Positions 1 to 7,304 are shown, counted from the first letter of the stretch. The stretch: DNA of 14,863 nucleotides from SAR202 cluster bacterium (GCA_009392675.1 VFFY01000167.1:1-14863), one strand, 5' to 3'. Program-made: numbers and translations. Notes: generated from the letters alone by a model not told the origin.

Positions 1-2744
1 CTAGCTTGTATCCTGTTCATTGCTATTGCCATGGTTTCATGGGCTTCCCGACTGATTGATCCCAGCGATGCTGCACCAGTAGCGAATCTTTTAACTATCT
101 CTTTCGCGGGTTCAACATCATTGACGGGAACTGGGTCCCCAGATTTTTTGAATTCTAACAACCCCCTTATAGTGCTAAGCCTTTTCGTTTCTTGGTCTAC
201 GGAATTTGCGAATTGTTCATAACTCTCCCAACTGTTCTCCCTGACCGCATGTTGAAGAGAGGTGATAGTGTTTGGATTCCACATATGAAACTCGCCATCT
301 CTCCTCCATTGGTATTGCCCACCTTGGGAAACATCTAAATCGGAAGAATGTTTATGGGTGCCATAACCGAACTCGTGTCGGTTTTTATATTCCTTCGCTA
401 TTTCTTCTATCCCAATTCCACCTATCCTGGAGGGAGTCCAGGTGAAATATCTATCTATCATGGTTTGGTTCAATCCAACCGCCTCAAAGATCTGAGCTCC
501 TCTGTAGCTTTGTATCGTTGATATGCCCATTTTTGACATTATCTTTAAGATACCTTTATGAGATGCAGCCAAGTAGTTATTGATCGCCTCATCTTCAGAT
601 ATGTCACGCTCAAACTCTTTGAGAGCTATTTGATTCTTAATTGTTGCTATAGCCAAATAAGGGTTTATTGCCCCTGCTCCATAGCCTATTAATGCAGCAA
701 AATGTGCCACTTCTCGTGCCTCGCCTGTTTCCACAACGATTCCGATTTTTGCCCTCTCTCCTTCTCTGATCAGATGGTGATGTACTGTTGAGGTGGCCAA
801 TAAACTGGGTAACGGCGCATGTGATTCATCAACGCCTCTATCAGACAGAATTAGTATTGAATGACCCTCTTTCACAGCCACTGACGCTTCTTTTATAATC
901 CTCTCCAAGGAATCCTTGAAGCCATTTGTGTTATTCACGTCAAAGAGAGTGGATATGGTTCTGGACGTCAAATTTGCCACTGAAGAGGATTTGATACGGG
1001 CAAGATCAGAATCTGTAATTATTGGTTGTCGTAGAGTGAGCTGCCGGCAGTGTTCAGGAGTTTCGGAAAAAAGATTTCTTTCCTCACCTATTGTCGCCCT
1101 TAAAGAAGTGACTAGCTCTTCTCTTATTGCGTCCAGAGGCGGATTACTGACCTGGGCGAATAGTTGTTTAAAATAATTAAAAAGTATCGGGTTATGGTCC
1201 GAGAGAAATGCTAGAGGAGCATCGTTTCCCATCGAACCTGTAGGTTCATACCCATTTAAAGCCATAGGTTCTAAAATTATTCTCAGATCTTCTAATGTGT
1301 ATCCGAATGCGTTTTGTTGTTTTTTGATGTCGATGATTTTTTCATCAGTTGCCTTTACTGGCTCAGGTAAATCTTCTAGAAATATCCGATTATTAGAAAG
1401 CCATTCCCCATATGGTTTGGAACCGGATAAACCCGCTTTCAAATCACTGTCGTTAACTAGCTCTCCTTTTTTGGTGTCTAATAAAAACATCCGTCCAGGG
1501 TAGATTCTCTCCTTGTAAAGAACTTTCTCGGGAGGGACGTCAATTACACCAGTTTCAGAGGCCATTACTAACACATCGTCAGTGGTTACTAAGTAGCGGC
1601 AAGGTCTAAGGCCGTTGCGGTCTAATACTGCGCAGACTTTTGTCCCGTCCGTTCCTATCACAAGAGCAGGCCCATCCCACGCTTCCATTATGCTTGAATG
1701 ATATTCATAGAAATCCTTTTTAGATTGTTCCATAGGTATGTGATCACCCCAAGCCTCGGGTATCAACATCATCATTGAGTGCTCTATGCTTCTGCCGGTA
1801 GCAAGGAGGAGTTCAAGTGCGTTATCAAGAGCAGCAGTGTCACTTTGACCTGGTTTAATAACGGGAATCAAGTCACCTGTATTTATATCAGGATCTGCTG
1901 ATTCGAAAACCTGTTCTCTAGCCGACATCCAATTGGTGTTGCCACGGACGGTGTTTATTTCACCATTGTGGATTATGAATCTGTATGGATGCGCTAGTTT
2001 CCAACTGCCTAAAGTGTTGGTACTAAATCTGGAATGTACGAGAGCGAATGAACTAATGAGACTAGAATCAGTTAAATCTTTGTAAAAATCTTCTAGTTGT
2101 TCAGCCATTACCAGACCTTTGTAGACTATAGTGCTCGAAGACAAGGAGCATATATAGAAATCGTCAGCATTTTCTAAAACGGCTGCGTCAATTGAAGACT
2201 CAATGGTTTTTCTCAAAAGGTACAAATCCCTGTCAATGTTTTCGGGGACCCTTTCTTTTGGGGTAACAAAAAATTGAGTTATGCAAGGACGGTCTCGGTT
2301 TGCGAGGACACCTATTTTTTCTGGATCTACTGGAACTTGCCTCCATGCAAGAAGCTCATAACCTTGTTTTGAAACACAGTCCTCAATAAGAGATCTGCTT
2401 GACCCCGTTTGATCTTCGTCAGATGGTAAAAATGCCATTCCCACCCCGTATTGGCCCAGATCAGGTAAATCGCACCCTATAGATAACAGTTCTGATTTAA
2501 AAAAACCATGAGGAATTTGTATAAGGATTCCTGCACCGTCTCCTGTCTCAGGATCAGCACCCGTGGCCCCCCTATGTGCCAAATTAGATAAGGCCTCTAA
2601 TCCCTGCGAAACTATGGAATGAGACTGCTTTCCTTTTATGTTGGCAACCATTCCAACACCACAGGCATCATGCTCAAATATAGGGTCATAAAGCCCTTGT
2701 TTAACGGGTTTTTTTAAATCCTTATTTTCATATTGTGATTTCAT
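1..2744 (-). CDS. gltB: Glutamate synthase large subunit, partial (C-terminal part beyond left edge)
   Basis: GOGAT alpha subunit: hydrolyses glutamine in an N-terminal class-II amidotransferase domain and passes the ammonia to 2-oxoglutarate at the FMN/Fe-S synthase domain. My reading of the minus strand from the ATG at 2744 is open to the edge (914 full codons). The N-terminal Cys nucleophile is in the motif DACGVGMVA (Cys28 after a short propeptide, which must be cleaved to expose it). The amidotransferase domain runs to about residue 430 (HSRFSTNT, HNGEINTVRGN, DRNGLRPCRY), the central domain to about 760 (TSTVHHHLIREG, GYGAGAINPYLA), and the start of the FMN domain follows (ISREAHETMAIAMNR at the edge). 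No frameshift was seen. It begins 31 bases after the stop of the upstream glnA, so the two are probably cotranscribed. The ribosome site is weak (GGGA). Family is certain. Whether it uses NADPH or ferredoxin cannot be told, and no gltD is visible in the window. Confidence 0.95.
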   Translation of the reverse strand, partial: MKSQYENKDLKKPVKQGLYDPIFEHDACGVGMVANIKGKQSHSIVSQGLEALSNLAHRGATGADPETGDGAGILIQIPHGFFKSELLSIGCDLPDLGQYGVGMAFLPSDEDQTGSSRSLIEDCVSKQGYELLAWRQVPVDPEKIGVLANRDRPCITQFFVTPKERVPENIDRDLYLLRKTIESSIDAAVLENADDFYICSLSSSTIVYKGLVMAEQLEDFYKDLTDSSLISSFALVHSRFSTNTLGSWKLAHPYRFIIHNGEINTVRGNTNWMSAREQVFESADPDINTGDLIPVIKPGQSDTAALDNALELLLATGRSIEHSMMMLIPEAWGDHIPMEQSKKDFYEYHSSIMEAWDGPALVIGTDGTKVCAVLDRNGLRPCRYLVTTDDVLVMASETGVIDVPPEKVLYKERIYPGRMFLLDTKKGELVNDSDLKAGLSGSKPYGEWLSNNRIFLEDLPEPVKATDEKIIDIKKQQNAFGYTLEDLRIILEPMALNGYEPTGSMGNDAPLAFLSDHNPILFNYFKQLFAQVSNPPLDAIREELVTSLRATIGEERNLFSETPEHCRQLTLRQPIITDSDLARIKSSSVANLTSRTISTLFDVNNTNGFKDSLERIIKEASVAVKEGHSILILSDRGVDESHAPLPSLLATSTVHHHLIREGERAKIGIVVETGEAREVAHFAALIGYGAGAINPYLAIATIKNQIALKEFERDISEDEAINNYLAASHKGILKIMSKMGISTIQSYRGAQIFEAVGLNQTMIDRYFTWTPSRIGGIGIEEIAKEYKNRHEFGYGTHKHSSDLDVSQGGQYQWRRDGEFHMWNPNTITSLQHAVRENSWESYEQFANSVDQETKRLSTIRGLLEFKKSGDPVPVNDVEPAKEIVKRFATGAASLGSISREAHETMAIAMNRIQA

Positions 2745-2775
2745 CTGTTTCCCAATGTGTTGCCTGGCACATTCA

Positions 2776-4113
2776 TTAAAGAATGGGTAGGTAACGTTCT
2801 ACTTCATATGCTGAAATTTGTGAAGAATACCTGTTCCATTCTATTTTTTTGTTCTCAATAAAACTGTTAAATACACTGTCGCCCAAGGTTCTTTTGACCA
2901 GGTCACTCTTTTCCGTCACCTGTATAGCTTCCCATAAATTTCCAGGTAAGGATTCTATCCCAAGAGAAGTTCTTTCAGTTTCCGACATCTCATGAACACT
3001 CTTAGTTGACGAGGGGGGCATCTCATATTTATGGTCAATGCCTTCCAACCCAGCTGCAAGCATTACACTGAAAGCCAGGTACGGGTTACAGGACGGGTCG
3101 GGCGCTCTATACTCAATTCTTCTGGACGATTTTCGGTCTGGTTTAAATGAGGGAATTCTTATTAAATCGGATCTGTTGACCTCCGCCCATGTTATGTAAG
3201 TTGGTGCCTCATAGGCTGGGACTAACCTTTTGTAAGAATTAACCCACTGGTTTGTTACTAAAGTTATTTCTCTGGCATGCTTCATAAGTCCAGCACAGAA
3301 ATGTTTTGCTATGGTTGATAGGTGGGCCTCATCTTCCTCTCCATAGAAGACATTTTCATCCCCTCTAAAGAGGGACATATGGGTATGCATGCCGTTGCCG
3401 TTAATTTCCGCTACCGGTTTAGGCATAAAAGAAGCGTGATACCCATTATTAACTGCTATCTCTTTTACAACCAACTTATATGTCATGACAGAATCAGCCA
3501 TTGTTAGAGCATCAGTGTGTCGTAGGTCTATTTCATGTTGGCTTGGTGCTGATTCGTGATGACTTGATTCTACCGGTATACCTAGTTCTTCTAGCGTTAA
3601 AACCGTATCTCGTCTCAGATCAGTGCCTACGTCAGTAGAATTTTGATCAAAATAACCACTGTTATCTAACCCTACCGTTGAAGTTGAATCTTTGAAGTAA
3701 AAATACTCAAGTTCGGGAGAAACATAGTAAGTATAGCCTTTCTCTAATGCTCGTTTAAGAGTTTTTTTGAGAACTAACCTGGGATCTCCTTCAAATTCCC
3801 TATCATCCGGTGTGATGATGTCACAAAACATCTTGGCGACGGCGTTTGTTTTGGGCCTCCAAGGTAAAAGGCTAAAAGTGGTCGGGTCGGGTAGGGCATA
3901 TAGGTCTCTTTCGTCTGCCCGGGCATATCCTTCAATTGCAGAGCCATCAAACCCCATGCCTCTCGTGAGGGCATTTTCTAACTCTTCCACCGTGATAGCA
4001 AAGCCTTTAATATTACCCAATATGTCGGAAAACCAAAGTCGTATGAATTTTACGTCGTTTTCTCTGGCTTCTCGGAGAACGTACTCGACTGCCTCACTGT
4101 TTTTTTCCAACAT
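2776..4113 (-). CDS. glnA: Glutamine synthetase type I, alpha-like (445 aa)
   Basis: ATP-dependent ligase making glutamine from glutamate and ammonia; a cytoplasmic dodecamer in this family. Visible motifs: MGFDGSAIEG (53-62), metal-binding Glu pair in PELEYFYF, HHESAPSQHEIDLR, GNGMHTHMS, the ATP-site region MPKP, and RIEYRAPDPSCNPYLAF near 332-348. The length of about 445 aa and the lack of the beta-type insertion point to the GSI-alpha class, whose members are not adenylylated. At the position of the adenylylated Tyr it has His374 in VHEMSETER. Arg65 in EGYARADERD aligns with the Bacillus feedback Arg62, which hints at direct glutamine feedback control. The start is chosen by AAGGA at 4121-4125, seven bases upstream. 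It has its own predicted promoter (4185-4213) and runs directly into gltB. Another ATG-initiated frame on the opposite strand is only a shadow. Confidence 0.95.
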   Translation of the reverse strand: MLEKNSEAVEYVLREARENDVKFIRLWFSDILGNIKGFAITVEELENALTRGMGFDGSAIEGYARADERDLYALPDPTTFSLLPWRPKTNAVAKMFCDIITPDDREFEGDPRLVLKKTLKRALEKGYTYYVSPELEYFYFKDSTSTVGLDNSGYFDQNSTDVGTDLRRDTVLTLEELGIPVESSHHESAPSQHEIDLRHTDALTMADSVMTYKLVVKEIAVNNGYHASFMPKPVAEINGNGMHTHMSLFRGDENVFYGEEDEAHLSTIAKHFCAGLMKHAREITLVTNQWVNSYKRLVPAYEAPTYITWAEVNRSDLIRIPSFKPDRKSSRRIEYRAPDPSCNPYLAFSVMLAAGLEGIDHKYEMPPSSTKSVHEMSETERTSLGIESLPGNLWEAIQVTEKSDLVKRTLGDSVFNSFIENKKIEWNRYSSQISAYEVERYLPIL

Positions 4114-4184
4114 CGGGAAATCCTTTTAGGAGGGGTTTACTGCCTTCTGTTTGTTCTTGTAATTAGGGAAAATATAGGCATTAA

Positions 4185-4213
4185 AGAGTAATCATTTGTG
4201 AAAAAAGTGTCAA
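4185..4213 (-). promoter_or_regulatory. Sigma70-type promoter for the alpha-like glnA-gltB unit
   Basis: On the minus strand a perfect -35 TTGACA (4208-4213) is followed after 17 bases by TACTCT (4185-4190), a 3/6 match to TATAAT. It lies 71 bases upstream of the glnA start at 4113 and downstream of the hairpin ending the preceding glnA, so the second glnA and gltB could be transcribed independently. An ATTTGT/ACAAAT inverted repeat flanks the -35 and part of the spacer. No GTTAC/GTAAC array like that at 5818-5855 is present here. Confidence 0.5.
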
Positions 4214-4240
4214 ACAAATTCGACCCTTGCCCGCTAGTCA

Positions 4241-4280
4241 AAATTAAAATGCGCCGCTCCAAGAAAAGAGTGACGCATTT
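4241..4280 (-). terminator. Rho-independent-like terminator after the beta-like glnA
   Basis: Reading the minus strand just past the stop of the 477-aa glnA, AAATGCGTC (4272-4280) pairs with GGCGCATTT (4247-4255) as a 9-bp stem with one G-U pair. After an A/C mismatch it continues with CTC/GAG around an eight-base loop. The 3' side runs into TTTAATTTT, a broken U-tract. Placement 17 bases after the gene end supports a terminator or attenuating hairpin between the two glnA genes. Confidence 0.55.
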
Positions 4281-4297
4281 CAAAATAACTCGGTTAA

Positions 4298-5731
4298 TTA
4301 TGCATCGAATGAAAGGTGAAATTCATATGGATGTGGTCGCAGTCTCACTGGATCAACATCATTTTCAGTTTTAAAGCTTATCCAATTTTCAATGACATCT
4401 TCCGTGAATACCCCGCCCTTGAGTAAAAATTCATGGTCATCCTGTAAAGCTTTAAGAGCCTCATCAAGACTTCCCGGTACTTGAGGGAAAGCTGCTGTTT
4501 CTTCGGCAGACAGTTCAAAAAGGTCTTGCTGAAGCGGCTCTCCTGGGCTGTAGCCATTCTCTATTCCATCGAGGCCTGCCATCAACATAGCAGCAAAAGT
4601 AAGATAAGGATTACAAGTGGGGTCTGCAGATCTGAATTCTACCCTCTTTGCAGCAGGGTTATTGAAATACATCGGGATCCTGCACGCAGCCGATCGGTTT
4701 CTAGCTGACAATGCCAAAATTGTTGGGGCTTCGAACCCTGGAGTCAATCTTTTATAAGAATTTGTTGTTGGAGCTGCCAATGCCATTAAAGCCTTACCAT
4801 GTTTTATTAGACCGCCAATGTAGTTAAGAGCGAGTTGAGATAGTCCGGCATATTCGTTTCCTGCAAATAAAGGTTCACCGTTTTTCCATATTGACTGGTG
4901 AGTGTGCATACCTGTCCCGTTGTCATCAAATAGTGGCTTGGGCATGAAAGTCACCACCTTTCCATGTTGTTTGGCAACATTACGAACAGCATATTTATAC
5001 ATCATCACATTGTCGGCAGTTTCTACTAGGGGACCAAACCGCATGTCTATTTCGGCCTGACCTCCGGTAGCCACTTCATGATGTTGAGCCTCTATCCTCA
5101 TACCAAAATCGTTTACAAGGCTTCTTACCATTTCGCTTCTAAGGTCTTGCGCCGTATCTACTGGGGATACTGGGAAATAGCCACCTTTGTGTCTCGGCCT
5201 GTTGCCTTTATTGAGTGTTTCTCCGTCGAGCATATACTCGCTTCCAGAGTTCCATATTCCTTCATCAGAATTGACCTCGTGAAATCCGTGGTTTGACCCA
5301 TATCCGAATCTTACTGAGTCAAATATGAAAAATTCCACTTCCGGTCCCCAGAAGGAATCGTCACCAATGCCGGTACTTTTTAGGTATGCCTCGGCTTTCT
5401 TGGCCACATTCCTGGGGTCTCTAGTGTAATTTTCGCCTGAAACCGGGTCTTTAATATCTGCAATGCAAGTCACTGTGCCCTTAAAGAACGGGTCTACCTT
5501 CGCTGTAGGGGCGTCTGGGACAATCAACATATCGGATTCGTCAATTGATTGAAATCCCCTGATACTTGATCCGTCAAATCCAACACCATTATTCACTAAT
5601 GAGTCATCTATCTCACTAATTGGAACAGAGAAGTGTTGCCACGAACCAGGTAAATCAGTGAACTTTAGGTCCATTATGTCGCACCCGTTGTCTTTCATTA
5701 ACTTAAGTAATTCTGCCGATTCATTTGCCAT
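4298..5731 (-). CDS. glnA: Glutamine synthetase type I, beta-like (477 aa), adenylylation Tyr replaced by Phe
   Basis: ATP-dependent glutamine synthetase, the first gene of the nitrogen block. Motifs: VGFDGSSIRGFQSIDESDM (50-68), the Glu pair in GPEVEFFIFD (129-138), HHEVATGGQAEIDMRFG, GTGMHTHQSIWKNG (272-285), NSYKRLTPGFEAP, and RVEFRSADPTCNPYL (363-377). The length (about 470 aa) and the inserted HKGGYFPVSPVDTAQDLR region match the GSI-beta class of E. coli, which is normally switched off by adenylylation of Tyr397 in NLYDLP. Here the aligned motif is DLFELSAEE with Phe405 (codon at 4517-4519), so the usual modification site is absent. The start is supported by AGAGG at 5741-5745, nine bases upstream. 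Transcription is probably controlled through the GlnR-like array at 5818-5855. It could be nitrogen-starvation induced and the more active of the two enzymes; that is inference. Confidence 0.95.
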   Translation of the reverse strand: MANESAELLKLMKDNGCDIMDLKFTDLPGSWQHFSVPISEIDDSLVNNGVGFDGSSIRGFQSIDESDMLIVPDAPTAKVDPFFKGTVTCIADIKDPVSGENYTRDPRNVAKKAEAYLKSTGIGDDSFWGPEVEFFIFDSVRFGYGSNHGFHEVNSDEGIWNSGSEYMLDGETLNKGNRPRHKGGYFPVSPVDTAQDLRSEMVRSLVNDFGMRIEAQHHEVATGGQAEIDMRFGPLVETADNVMMYKYAVRNVAKQHGKVVTFMPKPLFDDNGTGMHTHQSIWKNGEPLFAGNEYAGLSQLALNYIGGLIKHGKALMALAAPTTNSYKRLTPGFEAPTILALSARNRSAACRIPMYFNNPAAKRVEFRSADPTCNPYLTFAAMLMAGLDGIENGYSPGEPLQQDLFELSAEETAAFPQVPGSLDEALKALQDDHEFLLKGGVFTEDVIENWISFKTENDVDPVRLRPHPYEFHLSFDA

Positions 5732-5801
5732 ATTAGCAATCCTCTTTTTACTTTCTATTTGCTCACTTTATATAACAATGAGCACAGCCTAGTATTTTAT
5801 G

Positions 5802-5807
5802 ATTATC
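5802..5807 (-). promoter_or_regulatory. -10 box of the beta-like glnA promoter
   Basis: GATAAT on the minus strand matches TATAAT at 5/6. No good -35 lies 16-18 bases upstream; that place is occupied by the GlnR-like array, as expected for an activator-dependent promoter. It lies 71 bases upstream of the glnA start codon. A competing -10-like TATATA occurs closer to the gene, also without a good -35. Confidence 0.45.
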
Positions 5808-5817
5808 TTATTGCGCT

Positions 5818-5855
5818 GTTACGTTGTTATTACGTCAATGTTAACAAAATGTAAC
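5818..5855 (-). promoter_or_regulatory. Four-half-site GlnR-like (OmpR-type) operator
   Basis: Minus-strand reading gives GTTAC-n6-TTAAC-n6-GTAAT-n6-GTAAC, i.e. four 5-base half-sites exactly 11 bases apart. The actinobacterial GlnR box is gTnAC-n6-GaAAC repeated twice, and these half-sites match it at 5/5, 3/5, 4/5 and 4/5. Using the -10 at 5802-5807 and a start near 5795, the array spans about -23 to -60, centred near -41.5, a normal class-II activator position. The array also sits in the 5' region of the divergent selenoprotein gene, which it might influence. The spacing is seen in the sequence; the identity of the regulator is inferred. Confidence 0.55.
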
Positions 5856-5857
5856 AA

Positions 5858-5897
5858 CCAACTAGTGTTGGGAGGTCAGACACCTTAGTATTAAGGT
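5858..5897. repeat. Two short palindromes in the divergent promoter region
   Basis: CCAAC-TAGT-GTTGG (5858-5871) and ACCTTA-GTAT-TAAGGT (5882-5897) are inverted repeats with four-base centres, separated by ten bases. They lie between the GlnR-like array and the selenoprotein start codon. They may be operator half-sites or structure in the 5' leader of that gene. I could not place a convincing plus-strand promoter here. Confidence 0.35.
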
Positions 5898-5966
5898 CAA
5901 GTTGTATCATTTCAGCCGGGTTAAGGTAAACTAACGAAAGTCGACTCACAAGGATTGGAGGCAAGT

Positions 5967-6596
5967 ATGAACAAGATGGAATTTGATATATTTTACGATT
6001 TTGCTTGACCCTTTGTTTACAATGCAGCCGTGTGGCTGGATAAAGTAAAAGGGCATTATGGTGAAGATCTAAAGTTGAATTGGAGAAATTTTTCCTTAGA
6101 ACAGAGTAACGCGAAAGATCCTGGTGATTGGAGGGTTTGGCAAGAAGAAGATTACACTTCCACCAGATCCTTGATGGCATCGATTGCAGGGGAGGCGGCC
6201 AAAAGGCAAGGGCCGGAGCTTTTCGATAAATTTTTCCTGGCGTTGCTTACTGAAAGACACGGTGGGTCAAGAGCGCCATTGAACGACGATTCTCTTTTCA
6301 TTCGGTTGGCCGAAGAGTGTGGTTTGGACATTGAGCAATTTAAATCCGATATGAAAGATCCCAAACTTGTAGAAATAATTGCAAGCGATCATACCGAGGC
6401 GGTCGAGGTACACGGGGCTTTCGGGACTCCTACCTTCATATTTGGTAACGGCCAATCTGCCTTCATAAAAACCTTTATTCCTCCAGCTGAGGAGTCTGTG
6501 GATGCTTTTAACCATTTTCTAGGATTATTTGAGAGCAGGCCTTACATAGGAGAAGTTAAGCGACCACAGCCCCCTTGGCCTAAAGGGGCGGTCTAG
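5967..6596 (+). CDS. DsbA/HCCA-isomerase-family thioredoxin-fold protein, probable selenoprotein (Sec14)
   Basis: A 209-aa thioredoxin-fold oxidoreductase of the DsbA/FrnE/2-hydroxychromene-2-carboxylate isomerase group, if the TGA at 6006-6008 is read through. The frame from ATG 5967 gives MNKMEFDIFYDFA-U-PFVYNAAVWL, placing the TGA exactly where relatives have Cys (FVCPWCY) or Ser (SPYxY). Strong GGAGG at 5957-5961 sits five bases before this ATG. The GTG at 6030, the first start after the TGA, has no ribosome site and would delete the first beta-strand and the active site. The cis-Pro motif FGTPTF (Pro155) and the alpha-helical insertion are intact. The second CxxC cysteine is replaced by Val17, and the only Cys is Cys118, so this is a mono-selenol centre. 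No signal peptide is visible, so it is probably cytoplasmic. TGA acts as a normal stop for rnc and thrC nearby. rnc follows after 18 bases. Substrate unknown. Confidence 0.85.
6006..6008 (+). other. In-frame UGA, probable selenocysteine codon
   Basis: Codon 14 of the DsbA-like gene, at the catalytic Cys position of the family. Protein homology is continuous on both sides of it (YDFA before, PFVYNA after), which argues against a true end of translation. A sequencing error or a recent TGC/TGT-to-TGA nonsense change are the alternatives; the hairpin directly downstream makes them less likely. Confidence 0.8.
6009..6053 (+). promoter_or_regulatory. Bacterial SECIS-like hairpin
   Basis: Immediately after the UGA, CCCTTT (6009-6014) can pair with AAAGGG (6048-6053) and TTTA (6016-6019) with TAAA (6041-6044). 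After a 5' bulge comes a perfect upper stem CAGCC (6025-6029)/GGCTG (6034-6038) closed by the tetraloop GUGU. Known bacterial SECIS elements lie inside the coding region just 3' of UGA, with a short upper stem and an apical loop starting with G/GU about 16-37 bases downstream. Here the loop starts 21 bases after the UGA and begins GU, so the geometry fits SelB recognition. The fold was done by eye. Confidence 0.7.
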
Positions 6597-6614
6597 CCAT
6601 ACCTGGATTTCTAA

Positions 6615-7289
6615 ATGTTGGCGAAGCTTGAAGATAGTTTTATAGATAAACACCTATTCCATCTGAGCCTTACTCATTCCTCCTGGGTTAACGAGTCTAA
6701 TAATGGCGACTGTCAATCTAATGAGCGGCTTGAATTTTTGGGTGATGCAGTTATTGATGCTGTGATAGCTCAGTCATTGTATGAAAAATACCCGGATTTC
6801 AATGAAGGAGATTTGACCAAACTGCGGTCAAATATAGTGAGTGGTGTGTCGTTGGCAAATGTTGCAAGAGAGTTAGATATCGGAAACTATTTGCTATTGG
6901 GCAAGGGTGAAGAAGGCTCAGGAGGCAGAAATAAAGAATCCAATTTGGCTAACGCTTTCGAGGCGTTGGTCGGGGCACTGTTTTTGGACAGGGGATATTC
7001 GACTGCCAGTCAATTTATTTTGCAAAATCTGAACATTGAATCACCTATTAACTGTCTTATGAAAAACCATAAGGATTCAAAAACAGATTTTCAAATCCTA
7101 GTTCAGTCAAAAACATCATTCACACCGTATTACAAGTTGATATCTAAAGATGGACCTGATCACGATCCCGTATTTGTGGTGGAGGTGTTGGTCGGGGATA
7201 AAGTTATCGGTAACGGGGTCGGCACTAGTATCAATAAGGCCGAAATGCAGGCCGCTGCAAATGCCTTAATTATATTTCAAAATAGCTGA
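6615..7289 (+). CDS. rnc: Ribonuclease III
   Basis: Double-strand-specific endoribonuclease processing rRNA precursors and structured mRNAs; 224 aa, the usual length. The endonuclease domain (about 1-145) carries the signature NERLEFLGDAVI (36-47) with Glu37, Glu40 and Asp44, followed by GDLTKLRSNIVS. A C-terminal dsRNA-binding domain (about 150-224) shows DSKTDFQILVQ and the ending GTSINKAEMQAAANAL. In the second catalytic segment NLANAFEALVGALFLDRG, Asn113 stands where E. coli has Asp114, while Glu116 (E. coli Glu117) is kept. There is no strong ribosome site before the ATG (only a GGA), and the gene starts 18 bases after the selenoprotein stop, so translation may be coupled. Its TGA stop shows that UGA is a stop codon in this genome. 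Confidence 0.95.
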   Translation: MLAKLEDSFIDKHLFHLSLTHSSWVNESNNGDCQSNERLEFLGDAVIDAVIAQSLYEKYPDFNEGDLTKLRSNIVSGVSLANVARELDIGNYLLLGKGEEGSGGRNKESNLANAFEALVGALFLDRGYSTASQFILQNLNIESPINCLMKNHKDSKTDFQILVQSKTSFTPYYKLISKDGPDHDPVFVVEVLVGDKVIGNGVGTSINKAEMQAAANALIIFQNS

Positions 7290-7304
7290 AGTTTTATTGC
7301 TTTT

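Noticed and set aside
1..2744. Apparent gene desert with only short plus-strand frames
   Set aside because: The minus strand is one continuous gltB frame that runs off the left edge; the short plus-strand frames are shadows.
3767..4129. 120-codon plus-strand frame overlapping the start of the alpha-like glnA
   Set aside because: It lies antisense inside conserved glnA codons, has no ribosome site and shows no recognisable protein features.
4191..4220. Bacillus-type GlnR/TnrA box (TGTNA-n7-TNACA) upstream of the alpha-like glnA
   Set aside because: TGTGA is present, but the second half at the required spacing reads GTCAA instead of TNACA; only a loose ATTTGT/ACAAAT symmetry remains.
6006..6008. 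TGA reassigned as Trp or another amino acid genome-wide
   Set aside because: rnc and thrC end with TGA at family-typical C-termini, and no other gene in the window contains internal TGA codons.
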